Below are positions 46,900 to 57,316 of a stretch of 64,000 nt of DNA, one piece after another. The stretch covers positions 6,353,444 to 6,417,443 of the forward strand of contig OZ025885.1 of assembly GCA_964019415.1 (NCBI GenBank), read 5' to 3'. The stretch comes from Ianthella basta. Taxonomy: Eukaryota > Porifera > Demospongiae > Verongiida > Ianthellidae. Within the stretch, counting starts at the first letter, position 1. Each line of letters starts with the position of its first letter. The position numbers were made by a program, and so were the translations under genes. The notes beneath the pieces are model-generated. The model ran no database searches and had not been told where the DNA came from. It was given only the letters and a program-made list of their open reading frames with translations.

Positions 46900-47119
46900 T
46901 TCATGAATACAGTTGCACCGATTCGGTGCTAAGGCATCTGATTGGTCGAGAAGGTGTGAACTAATCGCTATTGCCGCTAGACCGTCCCTTCCCTTCCACG
47001 CCTACCGGCGCTTACGGGGCGGTCTAGCGAGCCAGACTACGTCAGACTACCCTAGTCTCGTTCCCAGCCCACCACTTCCGCTAACAAAATGGCCGCGGAA
47101 AAGGTGGTCTGGTATCTTT

Positions 47120-47850
47120 TAGTCTCGTTCCCAGCCCACTTCCGGCCGCCATTTTATACATGGCCCGAAAGGTGGTCTGGGAAACTGAGCCCAAATTCCT
47201 GGCGCAGTGACGTCATTATCACGTGAATGACGAGTTTTTACGCGCGCACTGAACATTTCTCTCCAAGTGAGATCTGTCAACATTGCCTCCGGACTAATAA
47301 ATATCAACTGATAATGGCCAGCGAGAATGCCTTCCTTCGTCCTTAGATCATCGCTACCGACGGATGCACATTTCATTCCCCTACTCGAAAACTTGGCCAC
47401 TTGGTCCTCCATCAGACTTTTCAATGGTGAAACCACCATCACAATACTGTGATGCAGACGCGAGTCTGGTTTGTCGCTGGTGCGGATAAAATCGAAGACA
47501 AAAGGAAGGAGAGCGTAACAGAAAGACTTTCCAGCTCCCGTCGGAAGTGAGATGAAGACGTCTTGTCCGCTGACAAAGTGAGTGACAGCTTCGTGTTTTT
47601 CTTCTGTAAGATCCCCATAGCCCAAGCTACGCGATGCGTTAGATATATATAGCTTGTTCAATCGTCTTCTTTGAGTACGTAGCCATTTCGCAACTCCGGT
47701 AAAGCATGTGATCTATTTATGCGATCTGATTGGTTATTCCCGGATCTCGGAATGAAACGTCACTGCGCCAGGAATGTGGGCTCAGTTTCCCAGACCACCT
47801 TTCGGGCCATGTATAAAATGGCGGCCGGAAGTGGGCTGGGAACGAGACTA
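47120..47850. mobile_element. Element D: 731-bp deletion derivative of an A-like transposon
   Basis: The TIRs (TAGTCTCGTTCCCAGCCCAC...GGCCGCCATTTTA) are close to those of element A for about 60 bp. It is flanked by a perfect 9-bp duplication GGTATCTTT (47111-47119, 47851-47859) and sits inside element C. It retains the first exon of a RecQ-like helicase on the minus strand and nothing of the DUF6589 gene. Confidence 0.9.
47245..47661 (-). pseudogene. N-terminal fragment of a RecQ-like helicase in element D
   Basis: It reads GYGDLTEEKHEAVTHFVSGQ, then DVFISLPTGAGKSFCYALLP (Walker A), MVVVSPL-type motif (MVVSPLKSLMEDQVAKF), and ends at ISPEAMLTDLTWREMF, just before the DEAH box. It then runs into the TIR. 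The protein is as close to element A's exon 1 as expected for the same group. An ATG upstream (MATYSKKTIEQ) is in a different frame and is followed by a stop. The fragment cannot be a helicase. Confidence 0.85.
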
Positions 47851-48409
47851 GGTATCTTTGGGCCGATTCCTTGGTTCTCGCCATCCCAAATAATTCTGGC
47901 CAATCAGATCGCTGCTTGGTCACGTGTCTGCTGAAAACCACGCAGAAGCTGGTACGTGAAAGTGAATAGGGAGGAGTTCTTTCTTGGATTATGGATAGTC
48001 CATGATTGGGATCCAGTTCTGTGGAATATCCAGGATCCATAAAAGAACGTTTGAGAGTCATCTTCCATATCTTCACGTACGAGGCTCACGCGTGGTTTCG
48101 TATGCACGTGATCAAGCGGCGATCTGATTGGCCAAAAGTATTCGAGATACGTCGAGGCGAGCCAAGGAATGGGCCCAAAGATACCAGACCACCTTTTCCG
48201 TTGCCATTTTGTTAGCGGAAGTGGTGGGCTGGGAACGAGACTAAGACTACCCCATGCGCGGAGACACAATACTATGCAGCACTGATTGTATATTGGAAAC
48301 AAGGCCAGGTATTAGGAAAAATATTTTAATAGAAGCCGGGCTCGAATAGAGGCCGGGTCAAACTCCCGGGAAAGAAATAGAGGCCCGGGCCTCTATTCGG
48401 ACAAATACG

Positions 48410-48491
48410 TAGTCTCGTTCCCAGACCCACCTCCGCCGTTACGCCCCCTTTTGATAGCGGAACGGCGGAGGTGAGTCTGGGAACGAGACTA
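48410..48491. mobile_element. Element G: 82-bp palindromic mini-MITE
   Basis: TAGTCTCGTTCCCAGACCCA at the left and its near-inverse at the right (GAGTCTGGGAACGAGACTA) flank a short middle with CCGCCGTT/AACGGCGG. The flanking 9-mers ACAAATACG and ACAAATGTG agree at 7 of 9 positions. It sits in the right end of the outer TA-flanked element. Confidence 0.75.
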
Positions 48492-48640
48492 ACAAATGTG
48501 GTAGACTAGAAGGAAGTCGCACGTCAGAGTAGGGATTCCCAAGCATACCAACTCTTTCTCCTGCCTTTCGGATTCTGCTCGCCTCGTGGCTGTAGTTAAT
48601 GTTCTGAAAAGGCACGGGACCAACGGCTGAAACCGATACT

Positions 48641-49113
48641 ATGGCCAAACAGATAGACGAAGGTATTAAAGGCTATCTTAGTATGGGTGAATGTGTATGT
48701 GACATCACTGCTATGTTACATTATTGCTTTTCTTCTCTACAGACAAAAAGGCCTCTCTGCTGAGTCAACCCCCCTCCTTGGAGCAACTACGAAATATTGT
48801 CCGTAGAGTGTCGTCTAACTGGAAGGCTATAGGACTCAACTTGGGCATCAAAGACGTTTGTCTTTCGGCCATTGAGAAGCGCGAGCGCTACCAGGAGCGC
48901 GACTGCTGCGCAGAGATGTTCTCTGACTGGCTGAATCTAGAACCCCACACTGGTAGCCTTCCCTTGACGTGGGGGACTGTTCTTTCTGCCATTGAGAAGG
49001 TGGATAGGGTCGCTAGTGAAGAGTTGTTGGCAGAGCTCATGGGAAATATGGAATCCCCAGTGACTCCTCTAAGCCCAATAGGGGAGGTGTGTTGGATTGA
49101 GCACTGTGTATAG
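48641..49113 (+). CDS. Small Death-domain protein
   Basis: Exon 1 (48641-48662, MAKQIDE) joins exon 2 (48743-49113) in phase 1; the product is 130 residues and almost entirely one Death domain. Death domains assemble cytoplasmic signalling complexes in apoptosis and innate immunity. Visible family features are the PSLEQLRNIVRRVSSNWKAI start, LGIKDVCLSAIE, the CAEMFSDWLNLEP helix and LTWGTVLSAIEKV. An alternative donor at GAG-GTGTGT (49087) could join further exons outside view, so this may be only the first part of a longer gene. It lies 150 bp from the transposon cluster. Confidence 0.75.
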
Positions 49114-49299
49114 CTATGGATGAAGCCGCACTAAGCATTTATACAACACTATCTTTGTTGCTATAATTATATATTTCTGTATGTCTATATCCATAAAGAA
49201 AAATGCGAAATGGTTGGCTAGTAACTGCCAATGTGGAAGAATTCTCCATGGTTACGTCGAGACATTTCAATAAGGAAACATCACTAACCAAAATTGTTG

Positions 49300-49727
49300 G
49301 ACAGATGTCACTGTCATAAATCTATATATATAATTCAGTTTGTTTGTTTGTTTGTCTGTTCGTTCGCGATTCGGGCAAAAACTACTGCACAGAACGCCAC
49401 CAAACTCTCAGGGATTATAAAGTGGGGCTCCGTGAGTGTCCTCCACAGGTTGAAATCGCTCGTCTTGCTGTTCTTGAAGAGATATCCTTCAATTTCCGGT
49501 TTTTCGTTCGCGGCTGACGGCCATTTTATTAATTATCGCTCTCTTGACTTCCGGTTGTCGGACGGTTTGATTCGCTGTCGTTCAATGATCGACTTTAAAC
49601 TCGGCCATCGTTATAGCAGCTAACTTCCGTTGCTACCAACTCACATATGTCAAAACTGGCTGGGGCCGACTCGCTGTTGTGCTACTCACAATAGCAGAAG
49701 CCCACCGAAGGAAGGCGCCCTGCTAGT
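49300..49727 (+). mobile_element. Non-autonomous Helitron
   Basis: The start is TCTATATATATAATTCAG followed by repeated GTTT and GTTCGTTCG. The 3' end is a GC-rich stretch (CCACCGAAGGAAGGCGCCC) and CTAGT at 49723-49727. Related to 1-300 (minus strand) and to the end of the 2448-2937 element. No protein is encoded; the open frame across it is incidental. Confidence 0.55.
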
Positions 49728-50640
49728 TACAGATGTTTTGACTCAATTGGGCCCTCATCAGTGTAAAAGGGTAATCTTACAAATAACTGACAAATAAATG
49801 ACGGGAATAATGATAGGTGCTGAAGTGGGTAATGTAATAGAGTGTGATGTTAAAATCAGACTTCACGCTCATGACGTCTATTTAGGAATGTGCGTCTCCT
49901 ATCTTAGCGTATTAGCGCGCTTCGGTGAAACTAGCCAAACCGTGGCAAAGAAGAACAATTGAAGGCCATGGATAAGCTTTTATCAAAGGGTTAAGGACCG
50001 CAGTGTACCCAAAGTCAACCTGGAGTACATGTAAGAAGAAAGCGTTGCATGCCACTGTTGCCCCATTTTGTCTTTTCATATTCTTATTCTTCTTCCCACT
50101 GAATTTTTGCATGCTCCTAGCGCAAGACACAGGACACCTATGGACTTAAGTCACGTACCAGGACTCGCATACGTACTTGAAGGGTGAAGATCTGAGTGCT
50201 GGTGGCAATCCAATTCATACAGCATTGGAGCGAGCACGAAGTTGCTCCCATGTATTAAACATACCCCAATGCCGCCATTTTGTTGCGCTGGTATATCATA
50301 CGGTACACGGCAGCTGCTTCATCTGAAGTGGCATAACTGTGCTTGATGCTCAGAGTCTGCACAATCTTCAGCTAATTTAAGGAAGTGGTATTAGTCAGCG
50401 CTGGTATCAATCTGACGTAACCATAGTCCTTTGGATATGCAAAAACTGTACAAACTAGTGTATAAAAATTTGCTATGCATTCCTAATTTCCTTGTAGCTA
50501 AATTGGACTAGCTAGCTAGACATTTTGGCCATGTAGCTGTACAAGGAAATTAGGAATGCATGGCGAACTTCACAGCAATGTGGTTCATCATGGTGTTGAG
50601 TTACTGTTGTTTGTTTGATAAAGGGGGATTACTTGAGCAT
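49728..50640. other. No gene; one hairpin
   Basis: At 50471-50564 a hairpin with about 25-bp arms (GCTATGCATTCCTAATTTCC and its inverse) encloses about 44 bp containing CTAGCTAGCTAG. The rest is unassigned. Confidence 0.5.
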
Positions 50641-50649
50641 TAAACACGT

Positions 50650-51370
50650 GGTACACTTTTTTTTTACCAAAAGGCAAAACGTTTCGGCCCCAAAAGGGCC
50701 TTCTTCAGTTGCACAAGAGTACAAAACAGAACATGCAAGATAAAAGGCAACAGCAGAATAAATAGGGGATGGCAAGTGCACAAGTGACAGGACCTGATGT
50801 GTATGAATTAAATTAATAAATGAATTTAATGTCAATAAATTGAAATTGTAGTCAAGACACCATCAGTGCCTGTCACTATTGTGGGGGGGAGGAAGGCGGC
50901 CTTGAGGCAGCCCAGCAAGGGTTCAGCAACAAACCAGGGTCTAAGTTCATGGCATTTGGAGTGTTCTTAATGTGTAGTGCTTCTTTGACTCTCCTTCTGT
51001 ACCAGTCCACATCCCGGTCCACACACGCCGACTCATTCCATTGTATCTTGTGTCCTGTGTTCCACACATGTGTTGCAATGGCATTGTTCAGGTCAGCTTT
51101 CAATACGGCTTTCTTGTGCTCTTCAATACGGGTCCTCATCTGCCTTCCTGTCTCTCCGATGTATACTGAGCCACACTCACAGGGAACCCTGTACACTACA
51201 CACTTCTGTTCCTCCTGGGGGGTTGGGGCCTTGACATGAGTGAGGAAGCTTCTTAATGTCCGGGATGACCTGAAGGCTGTCTTGATGTTCAGGGAGCGGC
51301 AAACCAGATGAGTGCTTTCACACCCTCGAGTCTCGTGCAGTAAATATGCCTTACCAAATGATGATCTCAT
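50650..51370 (-). pseudogene. 3' end of a Penelope-like element with GIY-YIG endonuclease
   Basis: The minus-strand frame 51370-50876 encodes YRVPCECGSVYIGETGR, then MRTRIEEHKKAV, then ATHVWNTGHKI. This is the Cys-containing GIY-YIG domain that closes Penelope-like retroelement proteins; the Tyr, Arg and Glu-His positions are present. The reverse transcriptase that should precede it is absent because a fold-back repeat begins at about 51350. After the stop, the 3' region holds CGTTTCGGCCCCAAAAGGGC (50684-50703, inverse), a pattern I associate with 3' ends of these elements. Confidence 0.75.
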
Positions 51371-52905
51371 ACTTCAAAGGCACCGCTGATGCAATAGCAG
51401 AATACTGCAGTGCAGTAAATTGTGCGAAAGCCACTAATAACACCTCTTAGCACCCCTTAACACCTATATTGTGATCAACCAACACCTCCGTAAAGTAAAC
51501 AAAGAGCGGAAAAGTCACGAGAATCAGTTTAGCCATGAAGTTTCATGTACCAACTTCTGGAGAAGAGGGTAGCTCATGAAAGAGGAGCGCGCACATGTAC
51601 ACACTTTTCCCAAGGATGCATTTACTCCTGGGAAATGAGTCAACACGCAATCGGCGGCAATACATCGCATCCATTGCTCACCGCTTTGCTACTGTTGTGG
51701 GCTGAGCCAAGCTTTCTGAGCATGTGCAATCCAGCTGAGCCAAAGCAAAGCGTCAAAGCCTTCATGATGTCTCAGCGTATTCGTGCGTCACTCATTTCGT
51801 TGGGTACTGCGGCCACAGATCTGCGCGCTCACTTAATGTTCCTTATCTGAGAGTGTGCAGGAACAGAAGTCGGCAACACCATTGCACAGCACTCGAAAGT
51901 ACTACTGGGGCGGCGTGGAGAGGATACGAAGCGACTTCAGCCTTGTCCTACGGCGAGATTACCACCAGTTCCAACGCAGCTCCCCAGCAAGACGCACTAA
52001 AATTCAAATTGCAGGCGCTATTTTTGGTAAATCACTTACTACACGCCTTTGATGGCGTACGGCATATTTACTGCACGAGACCCGAGGGCGAGTGCAGTAA
52101 ATGCGTACGCCATCGAAGGCGTGTAGTAACTACTACGTACGCCATCGAAGGCGTGTAGTAAGTGATTTACCAAAAATAAGACACGAGACCTGAGGGCGTA
52201 AAGTGCCCGAGGGCGAGTGCAGTAAATGCTGTACGCCATCGAAGACATGTAGTAAGTGATTTACCAAAATGAGCGTCCACAATTTGAATTTTAGTGCGTC
52301 TTGCTGGGGAGCTGGGGTGGAACTGGTGGTAATCTCGCCGTAGGACAATGCTGAAGTCACTTCGTATCCTCTCCACGCAGCCCCAGTAGTACTTTTGAGT
52401 GCTGTGCAACGGTGTCGCCGACTTCTGTTCCTGCGCACTCTCAGACCAGGAACATTCAGTGCGCGTGCAGATCTGTGGCCGCAGTATCCAATGAAATGAG
52501 TGACTCACGAATACGCAGAGACGTCACGAAGGCTTTGACGCTTTGCTTTGGCTCAGCTGGATTGCACATGCTTGGAAAGCTTGGTTCAGCCCACAACAGA
52601 AGCAAAGCGGTGAGCAATGGATGCGGTGTATAGGCGCTGATTGCATGTCGACTCATTTCCCAGGAGTAAATGCATCCTTGGGGAAAGTGTGTACATGTGC
52701 GTGCTCCTCTTTCATGAGCTACCCACTTCTCCAGACGTTGGTACATGAAACTTCATGGCTAAATTGATTCTCGTGACCTTTCTGCTCTTTGTTTACTTTA
52801 CGGAGGTGTTGGTTGACCACAATTTAGGTGTTAAGGAAGTGTTGGAGGCGCTTACTTGGTTACTGCACTGGCGGTCTCTTTCATGTATGAGGTCATCATT
52901 TGGTA
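51350..52905. repeat. Large inverted (fold-back) repeat, about 1.55 kb
   Basis: Arms of about 770 bp pair around 52128. Matching blocks include TTACCAAATGATGA (51352 and, inverted, 52893), CACCTCCGTAAAGTAAACAAA (51484, with inverse near 52795), GGGAAATGAGTC and AAATCACTTACTACACGCC. Identity is high but with mismatches and small indels. The centre holds direct repeats of GTACGCCATCGAAGGCGTGT. The open frames on both strands are mirror images of each other and I do not regard them as genes. Confidence 0.8.
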
Positions 52906-54226
52906 AGATTTAGTATCCGATATGGGCTTAGCCACCCAATCTTTCTGTCCCCCGGGTATGTAACTCTATACCAAGGTATGCCAGAGGATGTTCTTGCCTG
53001 CAGCCTCCCAAGATTGTGGTCATTATCAAGTGCTTCCATTTCCGTTCTTGCTATCATACCCTCCACGGCAGGATGTCCACACAGCCTTTCTGTTTCCTGG
53101 CTTTACTGAGCTTCTTCATAACACCCTTTGTCACATGCCAAATGTCAAATTGATGGTCACGATTCTGGATTGAGTGGTCCGTGTGAAAGTGTTGTTAGCT
53201 GACGCATTGCATCCACTGCTGACCTGTAGGAACTGTCTGCTGCGAGATGACCAACCCAAGTTGAGACCCGAACCCAACGATGTTTTCTCAGCCATTGTCA
53301 GAAATAGCTAAGTACTTCCGGAAGACGCATGATGACGCAAGTACGAGTAGGTAAACTGATTCACTGCCAGCTCCTTGCCCAATCATTTGGAATCTATAAC
53401 ACTTAAATGCTGAAAAATTGGTGTCTCTGAAGATTTAGACCACTCAGCACTGGCACCCTCATACCTCGTGCTCTAAATCTTAGACACACCTCTTGGTCAC
53501 CATTTAACTATTACACTAGAAAGAATAATAATTTTCTACAAAAACTACTAAAGATGTAGGGCTGGCATAAAAATGCAGAAACAAGGAAAGGCTAGTACAC
53601 AGTGGAGCATTCACCATTGTCCCTACATTGAAGAGTGTTGCACCATATAGTACTACCCTTTTGTGTGGGTCCATTCTGTTATTCATTCTCTCTAGGTAAA
53701 TCTTACTTGCACGATGATGCAAAAGACACCAACCTTTTTCCCTCCTTACTAAAGACACTGTTGCCATATATACATTACGCTAATTTTGTAGTAGTCTTAC
53801 TATAATGCACTGATTCCTTGTTTGTTTGTTTGTTTGTTTGTCATCGTAAAATATCTGTCCCACTCAGGGGAGTGCCGCGAAGTTCTCCATGCCAGTTGAG
53901 GGCAGCCAGGGCCGTGTTCTTAGGGGTTTAGCGCTCTCCAAGCTGCCCTGCTGCAGAAGCTTACGGCACTGTCTTTTCCTCCGTGGGCCAATTGGCTATT
54001 TTATTCTACATCATGTGGTGCCAAGTACACATACCATTCCGCCCCTAGAATGTGACTGCACACCCTGTTGGTAATCTAATTATGCGCCCTCCAAGCGCAC
54101 AGCCTTAGCACTTCAGCCAGTTAATGTTACACCCCTCACTTCCGCACTTTCCTGAACCAGGCCCAACTGAATCAACTCATCCAGAAGTTCCCCTTGATAA
54201 GCTAAAGACTCATCCTTACTATATGG
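52906..54226. other. Unassigned, possible protein relic
   Basis: Around 53000-53180 (+) the translation TAFLFPGFTELLHNTLCHMP looks protein-like but I cannot assign it. A (GTTT)n stretch lies near 53820. Nothing else was recognised. Confidence 0.25.
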
Positions 54227-54882
54227 TAAAGGTGGGCAGTATTGACATTTTTCAATACCGAATAACTATTCCTACAAATACCTCGGTATTACTAAAAACT
54301 GACTAAATAGGCTATTTAGCTTTCATTGACTTACTGCATCTGTATTTGAAAGTGTTTCAACTGTTCAACTGTTCTCTCACAGAAAGTTCGCAAACCAGCA
54401 TTGCTCAAAATACACGCGAAGCTAGGATACCTCTGCATATTGTACCGCACATAATCTGTATATTATGAATGAAAACATGGCCGATTGCAAGCGACGCTCT
54501 GATTCGAAGCAGACTTCTTTACCGAGCCGACGGATGCAAGTGGGTGCTCGGAAACTTCACCATTATGAAGAAGTTTCATTTCAGAGATGAAGGGTGGCGC
54601 TTCGGGAAGAACGAAAAGCGATGAAGCGCGAGAGGTGAGGACACATTCTACGTACTTAAATGTGAAACGGCCTCTTGCTGTAGGCCTAATTCCTGCCTGT
54701 CCTGCCTGCTGCTGTGGACTACCACTCCTAAGTATGGAAGTATTAGTTACAAATGTAGTTCATACCAAGTATAACCGAAACGAATCGGTATCTCGGTATC
54801 CCTATTCAACCTACCGATAGTATCCGGTATCCAGTAAACACACCGAAGTTAACTAACTATACCGAAATACTGCCCACCCCTA
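54227..54882. mobile_element. hAT-type MITE, 656 bp
   Basis: Ends TAAAGGTGGGCAGTATT and inverse AATACTGCCCACCCCTA (one mismatch), flanked by a perfect 8-bp duplication CTATATGG (54219-54226, 54883-54890). An 8-bp duplication and (TA)RRGGTGGGCA ends fit hAT. Near both ends are stretches rich in ACCGA and CGGTAT. No coding capacity. Confidence 0.85.
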
Positions 54883-54890
54883 CTATATGG

Positions 54891-56085
54891 GATACCCAAC
54901 AATACACTACTTGCATAAGGCACAGCTACGCTGAAGTATCAAAATTTTTGCTTATGACACATGTTGTCATTGCACTTCCATTACTCCTTACACAATATCT
55001 ACTTGGTGCCCAGTCCGTGAACTTGTTGGTGCATGGCTAGCCGGGGCATTACCAGCCGGTGCACGCTGAGCATGCAGAGAGACCCACCCAAAGCTAGTTT
55101 CCGAATTATAATCCTCTGACTAGTTTCACCACATGTACAGAATAGGCAAGGAGGGTATGGAGGTGAGTGCAACTCATTCTTTAACTATGTATTTTATCAT
55201 TGAACCGCCCACTGTTGACAACCTTTAGGCTCTGGATGACTAGGCAGGCAGAGAGAAGAAGGTTAAGGAACTCTTTGGATGCACGGATGATGAAGCACAT
55301 AAATTTTTAGAAGTATGTATGTATTTGTAGTGCTTGTGCCATTTTGACAGCCACTGCGAAATCGGCTGTACTAGACTTGTACCATATAAAGCTCAATCGG
55401 GTGCACATGTCTTCATCTCTGGACTACATATAGGCTATAGACCGTAATGGTAATGTTCGCTAATCAGTATATGCATCATCTTAAACCTGTCACTGAAATG
55501 CCTTCTGTAGGTACAGTAATTTATGTTTATGTACGCATGTGCAATGTCACTCCATAGCTAGGGTTGTTGTATTGCCATTCTGTGGTGACCTCTAATTTAA
55601 AATGAAATTTTCCAATGTCTGTTTCAAGTCACTACTGCTGTGGTGTGGTGTGTTTGCCCATTAACTGTACTCAGGGCCACTGTTGTTATGATAATGTGTC
55701 ACGTGTCCATATTAGGCTAATGGGTACAGCCTTATGTCCAATGCACAGGTGCTAAATCCTGTGAGCTACACCTTACTACGTGTCACTGTTTTCTTTGTTA
55801 TTGACATAATATAAACTAGTGCTTTAGTTGAGATTTAGAGGTGATTATGCAACTGCCTCTCTAAATAATGTGTACTCAAACTGAGTATTTATATGAACAC
55901 TGCACAAACACTGCATATGTAATTGCAATGATACGATTGAGGATGTATTTATGTAGAGACAGTCTCTGTTTATTTGTTTGTGTCTTGTGTGTACAAAATT
56001 TGTTTAAGAGTTTGAAATGTTTTCAGCTAATGCTCTTTTGTATGTGTCTAACCCCCACCTCCCGATCCCCCACCCTTCCGTACCT

Positions 56086-56162
<77 letters not shown>

Positions 56163-56945
56163 TACACACCACTTTTCAGTTTTGCAGCTTTGACATCGAG
56201 CTTGAGCTTTTGGAACGTCCATTCCCAGTACAGGAGACAGGAGCAGCAGCACACTCACAGATGGTTGTGGGCACAGGTGTGAGCAATGCCATTGTTTTGT
56301 ACCCAGAGTGTCAGTTTTTACTGTTATCTACCAAACAGCGGCGAAATGAACAAATGAATTCCATGGATAAGCTTCTTTCAATAGTCTCATAATTATTGAC
56401 CCTATTTTCTTGCAACCAAAATCAGAAAAATTGTCCTCTTTTGTGGTAAGCCCAGACAGATCTGATGACAGTTTGATGATTATGCTAGTCTAGTCGCTAG
56501 CCCCTACTTTGTCATCGCGCATGAGGGTGGAAGAAAAGAAGGGTCTAGTAGAATATGTAAATTCCACACATCACACTGACCAATGAGATTGCTGCTGCCT
56601 CAGATCACAGAGCAATTATAAAGACACTGGTGCTTATTGTGAGGGACAGGCCGACAGTTGCTATCGAGAAAAATTAATAAAATGGTGCTTGAACATTTGC
56701 TGCAGGCTATGGAGCCCATAATCCTTGAGGAAGACTACAAGTGGCAACCCGAACCTTCCTCGAAATCTGACTGATTTCATCTAGTTTACGACCGAGATTG
56801 GTGAACGTGGGCATCAACTTGGACAACTGAACCACCCTTCTCCACTCCGTGGGAGGGCAATCGCATTGCAGAGCACACATAACAAGTGTTCGTCCAAAGA
56901 TTGAACTCTGACTCATTGGACATCCTTGTTCATCCATGACAGTGA
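54891..56945. other. Intergenic or intronic, possible exon at 56188
   Basis: Mostly unassigned. A (CA)n tract occupies 56089-56158. A possible plus-strand exon follows TTTTGCAG at 56187: FDIELELLERPFPVQETGAA, with donor GGTGTGAG near 56276. Support is weak. A minus-strand open frame (56937-56707, 76 codons) just beyond the LTR has no recognised similarity. Confidence 0.3.
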
Positions 56946-57294
56946 TGTTTTCACACTTGATTTAAGTTTATTAGTTGATGTTGTTTGTAATCATCGTCAT
57001 TGCTAAATGTCATAGTAACCAAGGTAATTCCACACACTATAGTCGACCACGACACTGGAACTCGTGCAACACAACCAATCAATTAGGGACAACAATACAA
57101 GGCAACCATCAACAGGTCAAAAGAACTAACCACCTGAACAAGGTACACTCAAGTCAAAAAGAAACAAAGCTACACTACGCATGCGTAAAAAAGCACGTGA
57201 TAATAAACATAGACACAATCAACTTACAGCAAGCACCACAAAAGGTAAGTAACCATAATTAGTTACAATGCTGAGTACAACACTGAATACAACA
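56946..57294 (-). repeat. 3' long terminal repeat of the gypsy element
   Basis: Minus-strand start TGTTGTATTCAGTGTTG directly after the polypurine tract; end GTGTGAAAACA. An AATAAA occurs near the 3' end on the minus strand (CTAATAAACTTAAA). The assignment rests on position and TG...CA ends because no partner LTR is visible. Confidence 0.6.
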
Positions 57295-57316
57295 CTCCTC
57301 CCCCCTATAACCAAAC

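Larger units (their letters stand above)
40921..47039. mobile_element. Element B: decayed relative of element A, 6,119 bp
   Basis: The ends are TAGTCTGGCTCGCTAGACCG and its near-inverse, with inverted similarity for about 86 bp that is weaker in the middle. It is flanked by a perfect 9-bp duplication CGTCAGACT (40912-40920, 47040-47048). The same two genes are present and again convergent: DUF6589-type (+) and RecQ-like (-), 83 bp apart. Both are broken. A 795-bp element (45672-46466) has inserted into the helicase. Sequence similarity to A is only at protein level, so B is a distinct family of the same group. Confidence 0.88.
47053..48243. mobile_element. Element C: second copy of the 468-bp MITE, split by element D
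   Basis: The ends are TAGTCTCGTTCCCAGCCCAC and its inverse. It is flanked by a perfect 9-bp duplication AGACTACCC (47044-47052, 48244-48252). Without element D the copy is 451 bp and matches 25061-25528 throughout, including the CACGTGA and TCTGATTGGCCA stretches. The target overlaps the end of element E and its flank. Confidence 0.88.
40168..48503. mobile_element. Outer TA-flanked element (CCGTATTTGTCCG ends), now hosting nested insertions
   Basis: TACCGTATTTGTCCG at 40168 is matched in inverse by CGGACAAATACG at 48398-48409, continued as GGTA after the small insertion at 48410-48491. Both ends run into imperfect tandem copies of GAATAG(A/T)GGCCGGG. TA lies outside CCGTATTTG on both sides, as in mariner-type MITEs. 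Its own internal DNA is 40170-40784 and 48259-48409, including a palindrome at 40413-40628. Confidence 0.55.

Noticed and set aside
51545-52767. Paired open frames with near-identical products on both strands
   Set aside because: They are the two arms of a fold-back repeat, so each protein appears twice. No known domain was seen.
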